NCBI RefSeq assembly: GCF_050624435.1
Contig: NC_134542.1
Span: 10,809,497 to 10,873,496 of the forward strand
DNA length: 64,000 nucleotides
DNA from: Tenrec ecaudatus
Lineage: Eukaryota; Chordata; Mammalia; Afrosoricida; Tenrecidae
Direction of reading: 5' to 3'
The notes beneath the pieces are model-generated. The model searched no databases. It saw nothing but the letters and a program-made list of their open reading frames with translations, and was not told the DNA's origin. A program made the position numbers and the translations under genes. Below, one piece after another: positions 9,872 to 19,570 of the stretch. Within the stretch, counting starts at the first letter, position 1. Every line of letters starts with the position of its first letter.

Positions 9872-10649
9872 GTACAAAACCAAACAACCAGATACAATCT
9901 AATAAAGTTTTATTTGGTTTTTCTTTTCTAAATGATTGGCTGTCTTGGTAAGAAGCTATGAAAACTCTTCTCAGGTCAAATTAGGAACTGAAAGGCCCGA
10001 AGATGAGGAAGCAGTGGCACTGTAGGTGCTTGAGGGACTTGCTGATCCCAGGGACCCCAAAGGGCTGCTCCCTCAGGCAATGATAGAATAGATCAAAACT
10101 ATCTATCCAAGGTCTATCTTCTCCTTAATACAGGAACCAGAATATGCCCACAGGTGAACTCCACCAAATCTAAGCTACTACATACACAAGGGGTCTTCAA
10201 AAAGTTCATGGAACTATTCCATTAAACATTCATTGTCTTTGCCCACAAACTTTCTGAAGCCCTCTCAAATAGATATACAGAGGTAGGCAAGGACAGGAAC
10301 TACTTTGAACAAGTCAACTGAGATAAGAGAGCCACTAAGGTATGAAATTGTTAGAATCAGGTTTAGGCACCAACGAGCAGAACAAAATAAAAAAGGATCA
10401 AAGCAGGCATCCTACATGGTCGCAGATATTTGGGAGGAAAAGAATTCATCAGAATTAGAAACTTAGTAAGCATGTCGAAAGTCATTTAGATCCAAAAAGG
10501 AAATCTATGTCATATATAATATTCTGTATATTTAACTAAGAATCACTTACCACAGAGAGATAAAGATATGGGGGAAATCATTACTACACAAGGAGAGTAC
10601 AATGATGAGATTTTGCAAGAATCTTTGTTGATTTTCTTGAAGATGAAAT
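9872..10649. other. Unassigned intergenic sequence around a family B MITE
   Basis: Except for the MITE at 10188-10264, nothing is recognised. Confidence 0.45.
10188..10264. mobile_element. ~77-bp palindromic MITE (family B)
   Basis: The arms 'ggggtcttcaaaaagttcat' and 'acaaactttctgaagccct' are inverted repeats. It matches copies at 5531-5604, 15541-15615 and 51784-51858. Non-coding. Confidence 0.75.
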
Positions 10650-10842
10650 ATGGGCAGTCACTCACTGCTGTGAGTCCCTTCGGAGTCCTCTTGACCCTGC
10701 AGGACAGGGTAGACCTCCCCCTGTGGGTTTCTGAGACTTCATAGAGTCGAAAGCCTCGTCTTTCTGCAACCAAGCAGCTGGTGGTTTCAAACCACTGTCT
10801 TTGCAGTTAGCAACCCAACACATAACCACTGTGCAGTAGAGA
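10650..10842 (-). repeat. AfroSINE, minus orientation
   Basis: Blocks 'ctcactgctgtgagtccc', 'aggacagggtagacctcc', 'gtcgaaagcctcgtctttct' and 'gcagttagcaacccaacac' are in order, so it is essentially full length. Confidence 0.9.
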
Positions 10843-10869
10843 GGGGCTATTGCGGAATCATTCTCTTAG

Positions 10870-11260
10870 AAAGCTCCAGAAATGATAAAAGATAGAATTT
10901 CTCCAATTTCAGAAGCCCAACAAACCTCAGCAAGGATAAATGAATAGAAATTCATGTCAAAACACAAATGGAGTCAAATGCCAGAAACACAAAGGAAAAC
11001 TATTAATCAGCCAGAGGAAATAAAGGAACGTGACAATTAGATTGACAACTGACTTCTCAGTAGACCACAGGGGAGGCCCCCGCCTCCCACCAGCACCCCC
11101 AAACAAACAGCCCCGGAATACGTCCTTCAGAGATACAGAAGAAAAACCACTGCCCGCTAAATTTAGATCAATCACAAGAAATTGCTTTCAAAACAAGGGC
11201 GAAATGAAGGCGTTTTCAGACAGACAGAAATAGAGTGGGCATGTCGGTCCCCTGCAGGCC
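10870..11260 (+). mobile_element. Old L1 LINE fragment
   Basis: The sequence resembles an ancient mammalian L1 protein-coding segment: 'aaaactattaatcagccaga', 'gacttctcagtagaccac', 'aagggcgaaatgaaggcgtt' and 'ttcagacagacagaaata'. Frames are broken by stops and indels. The L1 subfamily and exact ends cannot be set by eye. Confidence 0.55.
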
Positions 11261-11934
11261 CTGCGGAAAGGAAATCTCAGAGGATGTGCTTGAGGAAGGA
11301 GGACGAGAACCCCGGGAGGAAGGCTGCATGTGGAAGAAAAGCCACACAGGTGAGTGAAGAGAAACGAACACTGACCACGCCAAACAACGATACCATTTCT
11401 GTCATGAGGGGCTTTCACAAGAGATCAAGCTAGAAACAAGAGACAGCTGTAGTGCCTGTCCGTAGGCAAAAAAAAAAAAAAAGCCAAGACAATTGCTATC
11501 AAGTTGATTTCTGATGCAGGACAGACCAGGTGGGTCAGAGTAGAACCATGCTCCGTAGAATTTCCAGTGGCTGATTTTGCACAAGAAGATTGCCAGGCCT
11601 TTCTACCGAGTGCCTCTGGCACTGCCACAAACCAAGAGAGGGTGTTCAAGACAAAGGTAGGTGTACTGGTGCAGGAGGTTAAAATGAACTGGTCAGACAC
11701 TGTTAGAGTGGCCTATCTTGGAGGGCGATCTTGTGGCATAAGATGTTTCCATCCCCATACTCAGAATTGTTGGCCCACTCCATGTTACATGACGATGCTA
11801 GAGTGTAGTCAGTATTGCCACCTGTACTCAGAGAAATCCACCTGGACAACCACCTCCCTTGATGCATTGCTGCCTTGTTGTATATAAGGTGTGAAAATGT
11901 TTGTTTTTTTATATTGTGAAATATTTATGTGTTT
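11261..11934. other. Unassigned intergenic sequence
   Basis: It contains an A14 run at 11468-11481. Open frames at 11425-11700 (minus) and 11504-11887 (plus) overlap each other and show no domain. Confidence 0.45.
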
Positions 11935-12545
11935 TCTTTTTTTTTGTCATTTTATTGGGGGCTCGTACAATTCTTATCACAATCCATACATACATACATC
12001 CATTGTGTCAAGAACATATGTACATTTGTTGCCATCATCATTCTCAAAACATTTGCCTTCTACTTGAGCCCTTAATATCTGCTGCTCATTTTCCGCCTCC
12101 CTCCCCACTCCCCCCTACCTCATGAACCCTTCATCATTCATATTTTTTTTTCATATATTACACTGCCTGATGTCTCCCACCACCCTCTTCTCTGCTGTCC
12201 CTCCCCCAGGGAGGAGGCTATATGTAGATTCTTGTAATCAGTTCCCCCTTTCTACCCCACATTCTCTCCACCCTCCAGGCATTGCCACTCTCATCACTGG
12301 TTCTGGAAGAGTCATCTGTCCTGGATTCCCTGTGTTTCCAGCTCTGATCTGTACCAGTGTACATCCTCTGGTCTAGCCAGATTTGCAAGGTAGAATTGGG
12401 ATACTGATAGTGGGGGGGGGAGTATTTAAGAACTAGAGGAAAGTAATATGTTTCATCGTTGCTACCCTGCACCCTGCCTGGTTCATCTCCTCCCCACAAC
12501 TCCTCAGCAATGGGTGTCCAGTGTGAAAATGTAACAGCTAAAACA
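11935..12545 (-). mobile_element. LINE (probably L1) 3'-UTR copy
   Basis: On the minus strand it ends in the AATAAAATGACA-type terminus (plus-strand 'tgtcattttattggggg' at 11946). It contains the 'tcatgaacccttcat' and 'gaggaggctatatgtag' blocks common to this family. About 600 bp are preserved, with many lineage-specific changes. Confidence 0.8.
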
Positions 12546-12562
12546 CAGACATATGTGTTATA

Positions 12563-12748
12563 GGTCACCTTGGTAGTACTGTAGGTTAAGCAGGACTGCT
12601 AACTGCAGAGTCCATGGTTCAAACCCACCAGCCACTCTTTGGGAGAAAGATGAGGCTGCCTTCTCCTATAAAGAAGTTATAGTCTCAGACCCCCTACATT
12701 GAGTCAGTAGGAGTCAGAATTGACTTGATGGCCGCATGTTTGGTTTCA
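12563..12748 (+). repeat. AfroSINE
   Basis: 'caccttggtagtactgtagg', 'ccatggttcaaacccaccag', 'gagaaagatgaggctgcc' and 'agaattgacttgatggc' are in SINE order. The Pol III promoter boxes are degraded. Confidence 0.88.
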
Positions 12749-12850
12749 GAACTTCAACAGAAGAGAAAAATAAAATACATCATGTAGCAAAATTGTACTC
12801 CAAAAGGGAGAGAATTAAGGAGTAGGAAAAAGAGGCACCAAGAAACCAAG

Positions 12851-13312
12851 TGTGGTAGTTACATAATTTCAGGTCTACTTGAAGATATATAAAAAGTGTC
12901 GGGTGGAGTTTAGCCTGTCAATCAGGTCTCAGTCTGATGGTGCCTCCTTGTGGGCGTGGCTTTCTCATAAGGAGAGTCCTGGGAACCTCCCCTTCTCTCT
13001 CTGCCTTCACCTTCCTGTTGGTGAACCCTGATTGCTGAGAGAGCCACTGCCATTGGATCCACATGACTTTGTACCCACCGGCCTGTGCTCTTCCTGCGTT
13101 CTGCATCATTGCATGTGGCTGTGTGAGTCTGAAGTGGGACTCATGTACCAGTATCATACTTAGAGATTTAAGTTAGATTGGGGTGGGGTGTTTTCTTAGT
13201 ATATAATTTCTTCTTGATATAAAGCTCTTTCTTTTTTAAATTTTTAAAGCTCTTTCTTATACATATATGAGCATCACTGGATTTGTTTGTCTAGTCAACC
13301 TAGCCTAACACA
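12851..13312 (+). mobile_element. Solo-LTR-like element, TG...CA, 462 bp
   Basis: It starts TGTGGTAGTTACATAA and ends TAACACA, flanked by a perfect 5-bp direct repeat CCAAG (12846-12850 and 13313-13317). TG/CA ends plus a 5-bp duplication indicate an LTR retrotransposon, most like ERVL. Relatives lie at 29290-29820, 40922-41273 and 55753-56285. A TATAAAGCTCTTTC motif sits near the 3' end. No internal genes are attached. Confidence 0.75.
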
Positions 13313-13571
13313 CCAAGGAATAGCAAGAAGACAAGGACCCGACCCCAAAGCCACTAGGAAGAAGGCCTTGCCCGGGAGCAGGTACCTGAAACTCAATCTT
13401 CTAACCTCCTAAATGGTGAGAAAATACATTTCCATTCAAGAGAAATAATAAAATATGGCTTAAAAATAAATCCAAATAGTTCAATTATGATTAAGGTAAG
13501 AAATAAATTCTAAATGGAATGACCAATGTACAACAAATAGAGAGGACAGAGAAATTCATTAAAGAGTATCA

Positions 13572-13735
13572 TCATGGTCATGGGTTCAATGCAAAGTCAG
13601 CAGTTGAAAACCACCAGCCATTACTCAAGAGAAAGGTGGAACCTTCTCCTCATAGGGGCAGCTCTGCCCTATAGCGTAGACCCTATAGTCGTATAGGGTC
13701 GCCATGAATTGGCATAGACTCAATGGAAGGAAGTA
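13572..13735 (+). repeat. AfroSINE, degraded
   Basis: 'gtcagcagttgaaaaccacc' and 'ggcatagactcaatggaagg' are preserved, with a duplicated 'agaccctatag' block in the middle. Confidence 0.8.
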
Positions 13736-13789
13736 TGGCTTGAGATCTCGATATCAATATCGACATAGATATTCCCAAAGACACAGTTG

Positions 13790-13940
13790 GGGCTGATAAT
13801 GTCATGAGAAGTTCAAACCCACCAGCACTCCTGAGAGCAAGACGAGCTGCCTGCCTCAGGACCCTGAGCGAGCAGTTCTGCTCTGTCCTGCAGGGTCGCT
13901 AAGAGTTGGCGTCGATTTGGTGACAGTGGCTGGTTTTTGT
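13790..13940 (+). repeat. AfroSINE, 5' truncated
   Basis: It runs from 'gggctgataatgtcatgag' through 'ttctgctctgtcctgcaggg' to 'gtcgatttggtgacagtgg'. Confidence 0.82.
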
Positions 13941-14027
13941 GGTTGTATTTTTAAATAACTCCCAAAGGGAACATTGCAGTTTCTTTAACAAATACATTTC
14001 AAGATGCAAAGGATCTTTGTAATCTTA

Positions 14028-14230
14028 GAGATCTTGTGGCAGAATGGTTACACCTTGGGCTGCTAACTGCAAGGTCAGTAGTTCAAAACCACAGCCACTC
14101 TGTGGGAGACGGACAGAGCTTACAACTCCCATAAAGAGTTGCAGTCTCAGAATCCCTCAGGGGCAGATCAACCCTGTCCTAGAAGGTTGACATGAGCCAA
14201 CATCGACTCGATGACAGTGAGAGAGTTGAA
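14028..14230 (+). repeat. AfroSINE, nearly full length
   Basis: The 'gaatggttacaccttgggct', 'aaggtcagtagttcaaaacc' and 'catcgactcgatgacagtga' blocks are present. Three SINEs lie head to tail in 13.57-14.23 kb. Confidence 0.9.
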
Positions 14231-14814
14231 AAGAGAGCCTATGTGTGGATCATCTCTAAATCCTGATTCCTATCGAGGAACTAAATGTGATGTGATAATC
14301 AGGGACAGATGAACACTGACAAAACATTGGAAGAGATTGAGGAAATGTTCGTTTTTCTCGATATGATTGTGGTTTTGTAGTTACGCTGGTATTTGTTTGG
14401 ATTTTTAAAGATACAAGCTGAAATATTTATCGAATTTTGTAATTAGGATTCAGACCAATTCAGAAGGGAAAAGGGTGAAGGACTACAGAATTAATAGTGG
14501 CCTTTAAGTCACTGTAGGCCAGAACTGACTTGATGGTACCTAACAACCTAACTAGAACCATGAACAGGTCCTGATGACTGAGCCTTAGAGCTATGCACAC
14601 GTCCTATAGACTATGTTGCCCACTTATGAGTTTCTTTATAATGTCCCATGGCAAAAACTTAAAATCTAACAATGCTAAGCTAAACTTCCCAGTAAAGAGA
14701 AACAGAAAACAATAGTAAAACCTTATAAAGCCCATTAAAATATATTACTACTATTTATAGGAACAACTCTGGGCCTACCGATAGGAAACATATCTAAAAC
14801 ACGGATATCTAATA
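14231..14814. other. Unassigned intergenic sequence
   Basis: Only a short RTE/SINE tail fragment near 14505-14555 ('agaactgacttgatggtacc') is recognisable. Confidence 0.45.
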
Positions 14815-15395
14815 TTTTGTTGTTGTTGTTAGGTGCCATCGAGTCGTCTCTGACCCATAATGACTCTATACACACAGAACAAAACACAGTCCTCACCCTC
14901 CTCACAATTGTTCCTATGACCAAGCCCAGTGCTGCAGCCACTGTGTCACTCCAGCTCACTGAGGGCCCTCCTCTTCGTCACCGCCCCTCCACCAAGCATG
15001 ATGTCCTTCTCCAGGGACTGGTCTCTCCTGACAGCATCTCCAGGGTACTTTCAATATTCTTTTCCAGCACTACAATTCAAATGCATCCGTTCTTCTCTGG
15101 TCTTCCTTGTTCAAAGACCATCTGTCACATGCATATAATGCAAGTGAAAATACTATGGCTTGGGTCAGGTGCACCTTAGTCCTCAAAATAACATGCTTGC
15201 TTTTCAACAATCGGAAGAGCTCTTTGCCGCAGATTTCCCCAGTGCAACGTGTCTTTTGATCTCTTGACTGCTGGTTGCATAAACATAGAAACAGAGCGCA
15301 TTAAACCCTTGCTTCCTAAGCCCTGTTTGATTCTGTTCTACCTGGGGTCTTGCTGAGCTGGAATAGACACAACAGCACCCGACAACAGCAGGCAA
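14815..15395 (-). mobile_element. RTE-type LINE, 3' end with tail
   Basis: The plus strand begins (TTG)n 'ttaggtgccatcgagtcgtc', the reverse of the RTE terminus. Up to 15395 it reads, on the minus strand, as the C-terminal ~190 codons of the RTE reverse-transcriptase polyprotein, with several frame breaks. It is the clearest 3' end of the family in the window. The last ~40 bp match the AfroSINE tail, which fits a SINE mobilised by this LINE. Confidence 0.85.
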
Positions 15396-15540
15396 CTTTT
15401 TAATTCATGAGCAATAAATATGCCCACAAATTTATATGTACGTGTCTATGTATGTGAGGCAGGTCTGTTGACTTTACAAATGTAAGAACAGAAACAGAGA
15501 GAGGATTGGCAAGTGCCCCAAATCCCCCACATTTAGTAGT

Positions 15541-15615
15541 GAAGGACCTTCCAAAAGCGCATAGAAAAATGGAATGAAAAATAATGGAATTTCCCCACAA
15601 TTTCTAGAAGCCCCC
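15541..15615. mobile_element. ~75-bp palindromic MITE (family B)
   Basis: The arms 'ggaccttccaaaagcgcata' and 'ccacaatttctagaagcccc' flank the shared centre 'ggaatgaaaaataatgga'. It is more diverged than the other copies. Confidence 0.7.
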
Positions 15616-15756
15616 GTGAAGACCATCCATGTCAACTGTAAGCCATTTTTATGTATGACTTGTGGATTTTGTCCCTTTTAGCATTTTTATGAAAGTTATT
15701 TTTCAGTCATTGCTAGAATTTTTCTGTTGAGATTTGCATAATTTATTCAGCCTAAA

Positions 15757-15895
15757 GGAGACCTGGTGGTATCGTGGGTTCTGAATTGGCTGCTAACCTC
15801 GAGGTCAGCAGTTAAAATCCACCAGCAGATTCCTACTCCCATAAAGAGTGATAGTCTCAGAAACCCACAGGGGCCATTCTACCCTGTCCCACGGG
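15757..15895 (+). repeat. AfroSINE, 3' truncated
   Basis: 'gagacctggtggtatcgtgg', 'cgaggtcagcagttaaaatc' and 'attctaccctgtcccac' are present. It then runs into purine-rich sequence. Confidence 0.85.
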
Positions 15896-16574
15896 GGGAT
15901 GAGAGAGAGGGGACGGACAGAACAGGAGGGGGCAGGGAGAGGAGGGGAGAGACGAAGAGGGGGAAGGAGCTTCTAATTAAATTAAAGATGTTGAAGAAAG
16001 CCCCTCCTGCTTCAGGAAGCCTTGAGAATTACACACATGCACACACACACCACACATATGACATTTCCATGATTATTTTTGCTGAAGAGAGCGGAGAAGA
16101 CAGAGCCATCTGGGAAAGGCCATGATGATGAGCTACTGTATTTTGTTAAGAAATATTTCAAGAGTTTGTCATTGAATGTTTCAGGGCACTGAAAAAAACA
16201 AAAAATTTTTTTAATCCCAAAGAAGCTCCTACACAGAGAACAGAGAGCAGGGAAGAGAAAGGTTGAACATCATAAAAGAAAAACTTTAGCGTGGCTCTGA
16301 AGTGCCTGTGGGGTCTGGCGAGGAGTGCCCGTGTCTGGGGTGTGGGGGCTGCCCTGTTTCATCAGTGAAGCTGGCTGACTCCCCCTCCGGAGGCTGGATG
16401 GGTGCTTGGGGAGAACCATCACTACAAGGGGAAGGGCGGGCTCTGGAAGTCCATCCTGAGGCCCTCCACGTGGCCTGTGTACGCAGACGGAAAGGCTTTC
16501 AAGGTTCTGAAGAAACAAAGAGTCAAACAGAGAAGCAAGGCCAGGAGAACGGTTTGTTGTTTGTTTTTTTGTAT
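15896..16574. other. Purine-rich, unassigned
   Basis: A G/A-rich stretch (15900-15975), a short CA run near 16032-16056, and otherwise nothing identified. Confidence 0.5.
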
Positions 16575-16870
16575 GTTTAATGAATCATTTATTGGGGCAC
16601 TTATAGCTCATATAACAATCCAGACATCAATTGTACCAAGCACCTTTATACATATGTGGCCATCATCATTTTCCGAGCCATTTACTTTCTAGTTGAGCCC
16701 TTGGTATCAGCTCCTCTTTTCCCCCTCCCTCTACCCCACTTCCACCCTCATGAACCCTCGATAAATTAGAAATTATTATTATTTTCATATCTTACACAGT
16801 TTGCTGTCTCCCTTCACCCACATTTCTGTTGCTCATCCTCCTGGGGTGGGGGGTGGGGTGGTTACCAATC
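16575..16870 (-). mobile_element. LINE (probably L1) 3'-UTR fragment
   Basis: It aligns by eye with 11935-12545 over 'tgagcccttggtatcagctcc', cut here at the conserved core, and over 'tcatgaaccctcgataaatt'. It is truncated upstream. Confidence 0.78.
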
Positions 16871-17105
16871 AAGCATTGTGATTGGGTCCCTGTTCAAGGA
16901 GACTGTCTAAATATGGCCATTTCGTTCTTTCTATGGGGCATTTGGAAATCCTGTGTGAGTACCAGGAACACAGAGGAAACAGGAACGGAGCCGTGCATGG
17001 GGACAGGGCAAGTGAGCCCGCCCATCACACCAAAGGGAAGGGGCTGTGGTCTCACCAAATTGGTGACTTGGGGTCTAGGCTGCCCTCCAGCTTCTTCCAC
17101 TGGAC

Positions 17106-17299
17106 CAGCGGTTCTCAACCTGTGGGTCGCAACCCCTTTGGAGGTTGAACAACCCTTGCACAGGGGTTGCCCGATTCATCACAGTAGCAAAATGATAGTT
17201 ATGAAGTAACAACCAAAATAATTTTATGGTTTGGGGGGTCACCACAACATGAGGAACTGTACTAAAGGGTCGCAGCATTAGGAAGGTTGAGAACCACTG
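17106..17299 (+). mobile_element. SPIN-type non-autonomous hAT transposon, 194 bp
   Basis: It starts CAGCGGTTCTCAACCTG and ends GGTTGAGAACCACTG. The interior carries 'ggggttgcccgattcatcac' and 'ggggtcaccacaacatgagg'. The flanking 8-mers CACTGGAC and CGCTAGTC match at only 5 of 8 positions, a decayed or absent duplication. It has the same internal architecture as the 55270 copy but a shorter 5' interior. Confidence 0.92.
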
Positions 17300-17646
17300 C
17301 GCTAGTCGGTTTTTGCTCGTTTGGAAATGTTAAGAGTGAAGAATTGAGACAGCAGAAAGATGGGAACTCAACCCAGGTCTGCAGAGCAGGGAGAGCAGCA
17401 GGCAGGATGAGGGGAGGAGCGTCTTACCCGAAAGAGCAGGAGGGACACCTGGTGACAGGATATCCTCTGGGAAAAGGCTGCTGTTAAGACTTACTCCCCA
17501 GTCAGCTGTTAGAGCAGAGGGAGGGGCGACTCGGTCCTGGGTCATCTTCATGACCATTGCTAGGTTTCAGACCATTGCTGAGGGTAGGGTGCCCACCAGC
17601 TCACTGAGGGTTCCCTTCGTGAGTCTTCTCCTTTAACACACGTGAT

Positions 17647-17674
17647 GTGTGTGTGTGTGTGTGTATGTGTGTGT
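17647..17674. repeat. (TG)n microsatellite
   Basis: A TG run with one TA interruption, about 340 bp upstream of the SCYGR start. Confidence 0.95.
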
Positions 17675-17918
17675 AAACCAGCAACAGACAGCTGGATAAT
17701 TGCCCATTGTCAATTGATTTGAAACTAGGAGGTAGTACTTGACCAAGAACTAGTGTTACCATTGGGCCAAGCAGAGACAGGTACAGCTAACTGTAAACTG
17801 AGTGACTAGATGAGACTGAAGGAGGGAAACAAACAGGAAGAGCCAGACTTTCCTGTAGACAATGAAATAATCAAGAAAGTGGCCATGTGCCACTTGTTCC
17901 TGTGTCCGGTGCTGATAT

Positions 17919-17926
17919 TATATAAG
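17919..17926 (+). promoter_or_regulatory. TATA box of the SCYGR-like gene
   Basis: TATATAAG lies 88-95 bp upstream of the start codon. That spacing puts transcription start near 17950 and leaves a ~65-nt pyrimidine-rich leader. Keratin-associated genes are typically intronless with a close TATA box, so the arrangement supports a real promoter. Confidence 0.7.
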
Positions 17927-18013
17927 GGCCTGTCAGCCCAAGGGGCGTCAGACCTCACACTCTCACCTCCTGCATCCTCTCTCTCACCTCCTCTGAGTCC
18001 TCTCGACTCCACC

Positions 18014-18357
18014 ATGGGTTGCTGTGGCTGTGGAAGCTGTGGCGGCGGCTGCAGTGGCGGCTGTAGCAGTGGCTGCGGTGGTGGCTGTGGCGGTGGCTGT
18101 GCTGTGGCGGTGGCTGTGGTGGCTGCGGTGGTGGCTGCGGTGGTGGCTGCGGTGGCGGCTGTGGCAGCTGCACCACCTGCAGGTGCTACCGTGTGGGCTG
18201 TTGCTCCAGCTGCTGCCCCTGCTGCTGCGGCTGCTGCAGCACCCCCGTGGTCTGCTGCCGCCGCCATACCTGCCGCTGTGTCCCCTGCTGCTGCGGCTCG
18301 TGTGGCTGCGGCTGCGGGAAGGGCTGCTGCCAGCAGAAGTGCCGCTGTATGAAGTAA
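18014..18357 (+). CDS. SCYGR: SCYGR/KRTAP28-family cysteine-glycine-rich hair protein gene, frameshifted by one base
   Basis: The ATG at 18014 sits in CCACCATGG, an ideal Kozak context. The first 29 codons begin MGCCGCGSCGGGC and continue as Gly-Cys repeats. At 18101-18102 a base is missing from a Gly codon. The annotated frame then turns into an Ala/Val run, while the frame starting at 18103 (one base back) resumes Gly-Cys repeats. That frame continues as a conserved-looking core (CGSCTTCRCYRVGCCSSCC), the STPV segment and a CGKGCCQQK tail. It stops at TAA 18355-18357, about three codons before the next in-frame stop. Total would be about 114 residues, usual for the family; there are no introns. 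Such proteins are thought to cross-link in hair keratin matrix. One indel in a low-complexity tract could be an assembly error, a polymorphism or recent pseudogenisation. It is convergent with AGFG1. Confidence 0.8.
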
Positions 18358-18499
18358 TGCTGCTCCTAGGGGAGCCAGCCCGCAGGTGGGCTGCTAGCTC
18401 CCGTGGGAACCTGTCCCTCCATCCCTCCCTGTTTTTTTCCTCGTGGCCTGGAAGGCACTCATGTGCATGGGAATGTACAAATGTGAAACACTCCACTCA

Positions 18500-18600
18500 G
18501 AGAAACTAACTGTAAAATCCTGCACAGCAGCCTCAGAGACCCTGTGGGGCAGTTCTACTTTGCCCTGAAGGGCACCCATGAGTCAGAATGGACCCCGGGA
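18500..18600 (+). repeat. AfroSINE 3' part in the SCYGR 3' flank
   Basis: 'tcctgcacagcagcctcaga', 'gtggggcagttctactttgc' and 'gagtcagaatgga' match the SINE 3' half. It lies between the SCYGR stop and its poly(A) signal, so it would be part of the 3' UTR. Confidence 0.75.
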
Positions 18601-18680
18601 CCACGGCTATAGTCCCTGTCCTATGATCCTTTAAAAAAAGAAACTTGCTTGTTTGTGTAGATGGGAGCAATGGATATGAA

Positions 18681-18686
18681 AATAAA
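18681..18686 (+). terminator. Candidate poly(A) signal of the SCYGR-like gene
   Basis: AATAAA lies ~325 bp after the stop codon and is the first such hexamer downstream. Confidence 0.5.
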
Positions 18687-18714
18687 AAAGAGAAACATGA
18701 GCTGTTGGAAAGAG

Positions 18715-18790
18715 AACTCCCAAGTTAAGCAGGAATTCCCAGGTTAAGCAGGAATTCCCAAGTTAAGCAGGAACTCCCAGGTTAAGCAGT
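18715..18790. repeat. Four tandem copies of a 19-bp unit
   Basis: The unit is AATTCCCAAGTTAAGCAGG; units start at 18715, 18734, 18753 and 18772 with one to three differences each. It lies directly downstream of the SCYGR poly(A) signal. Confidence 0.92.
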
Positions 18791-19154
18791 TAGGCCCTAA
18801 CTGTTAGGGTCACTAACATGTTTGTTTTTCCCGGGATTCTTCCCTCCAACGTCTGAGCCTGCAGTTCTCTTCCGTGGGGCTCAGTTCCCCGGACCATGTC
18901 TCCGCTCTTTCGCGGGGAGGAAACTGGAGCCCGAGTAGAAGACGAGGGTGGACAGAGACTTCCTCTGCACCTTTACTGCCCTGCCCACTGTTACTAGAGG
19001 GCCCTTTGGTTCTTGGACTTCAACCAGGTGAATTAAAGAAGCCCTTTGGGGGAAGACCTCTCCTCTGGCATCAGTTTCACATCTTGTAAGGTTCGAGTTC
19101 ACCTGCAGACTGATTCAGGGATGGAGCGGGGATCATGAAACGTCTTGGGAAGAA

Positions 19155-19346
19155 GGAGTCCTGGCGGCATCGTGATTTTGCACGGGGCCACTAACCACAA
19201 GGTCAGCAGTTCGAAATCACCACCCGCTCCGTAGGGTTTTGAAAGACACGGATGTCTACTTCCTTAAGGAGTTATAGCCTTGGAAACCCACAGGGGGCAG
19301 ATCTTATAAAGCTGCTGAGTCCTTATCACCCCATGGTAGTGAGTCT
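19155..19346 (+). repeat. AfroSINE
   Basis: 'aggagtcctggcggcatcgt', 'acaaggtcagcagttcgaaa' and 'cccatggtagtgagtctt' are in order. Confidence 0.88.
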
Positions 19347-19384
19347 TAGAAAGAAGAGGAACTAGTTTGCCAACAACAGCACGA

Positions 19385-19570
19385 AGAGAAAGCCCACCCA
19401 CACCGTGGAGTCCATTCCGACCCATAGCGATCCCAGATGGGGTTTCCGAGGTTGTCAATCTTTATGGGGAGCAGAGAACCTCAACTTTCTCCCGTGGAAT
19501 AGCTGGCGGTTTTGAACTGCTTGAGCTTCACAAGCCTGCACCTAACCCATAGGGCCACCAGGGTCCCTTG
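19385..19570 (-). repeat. AfroSINE, minus orientation
   Basis: 'gtccattccgacccatagcg', 'aacctcaactttctcccgtg' and 'agggccaccagggtccctt' are in minus order, forming an inverted pair with 19155-19346. Confidence 0.88.

Noticed and set aside
13572-14230. CRISPR-like array of three similar repeats
   Set aside because: The repeats are ~160-200-bp AfroSINEs of a mammalian genome, not short regularly spaced repeats.
17806-18267. Long antisense frame rich in Ala/Gly/Thr/Pro opposite the SCYGR-like gene
   Set aside because: It is the complement of a GC-rich codon repeat; such repeats leave all six frames open. It has no promoter or start context.
18024-18509. 161-codon frame overlapping the SCYGR-like gene
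   Set aside because: Out-of-frame shadow with Trp/Leu/Val repeats; the Cys-Gly frame matches the family and has the Kozak ATG.
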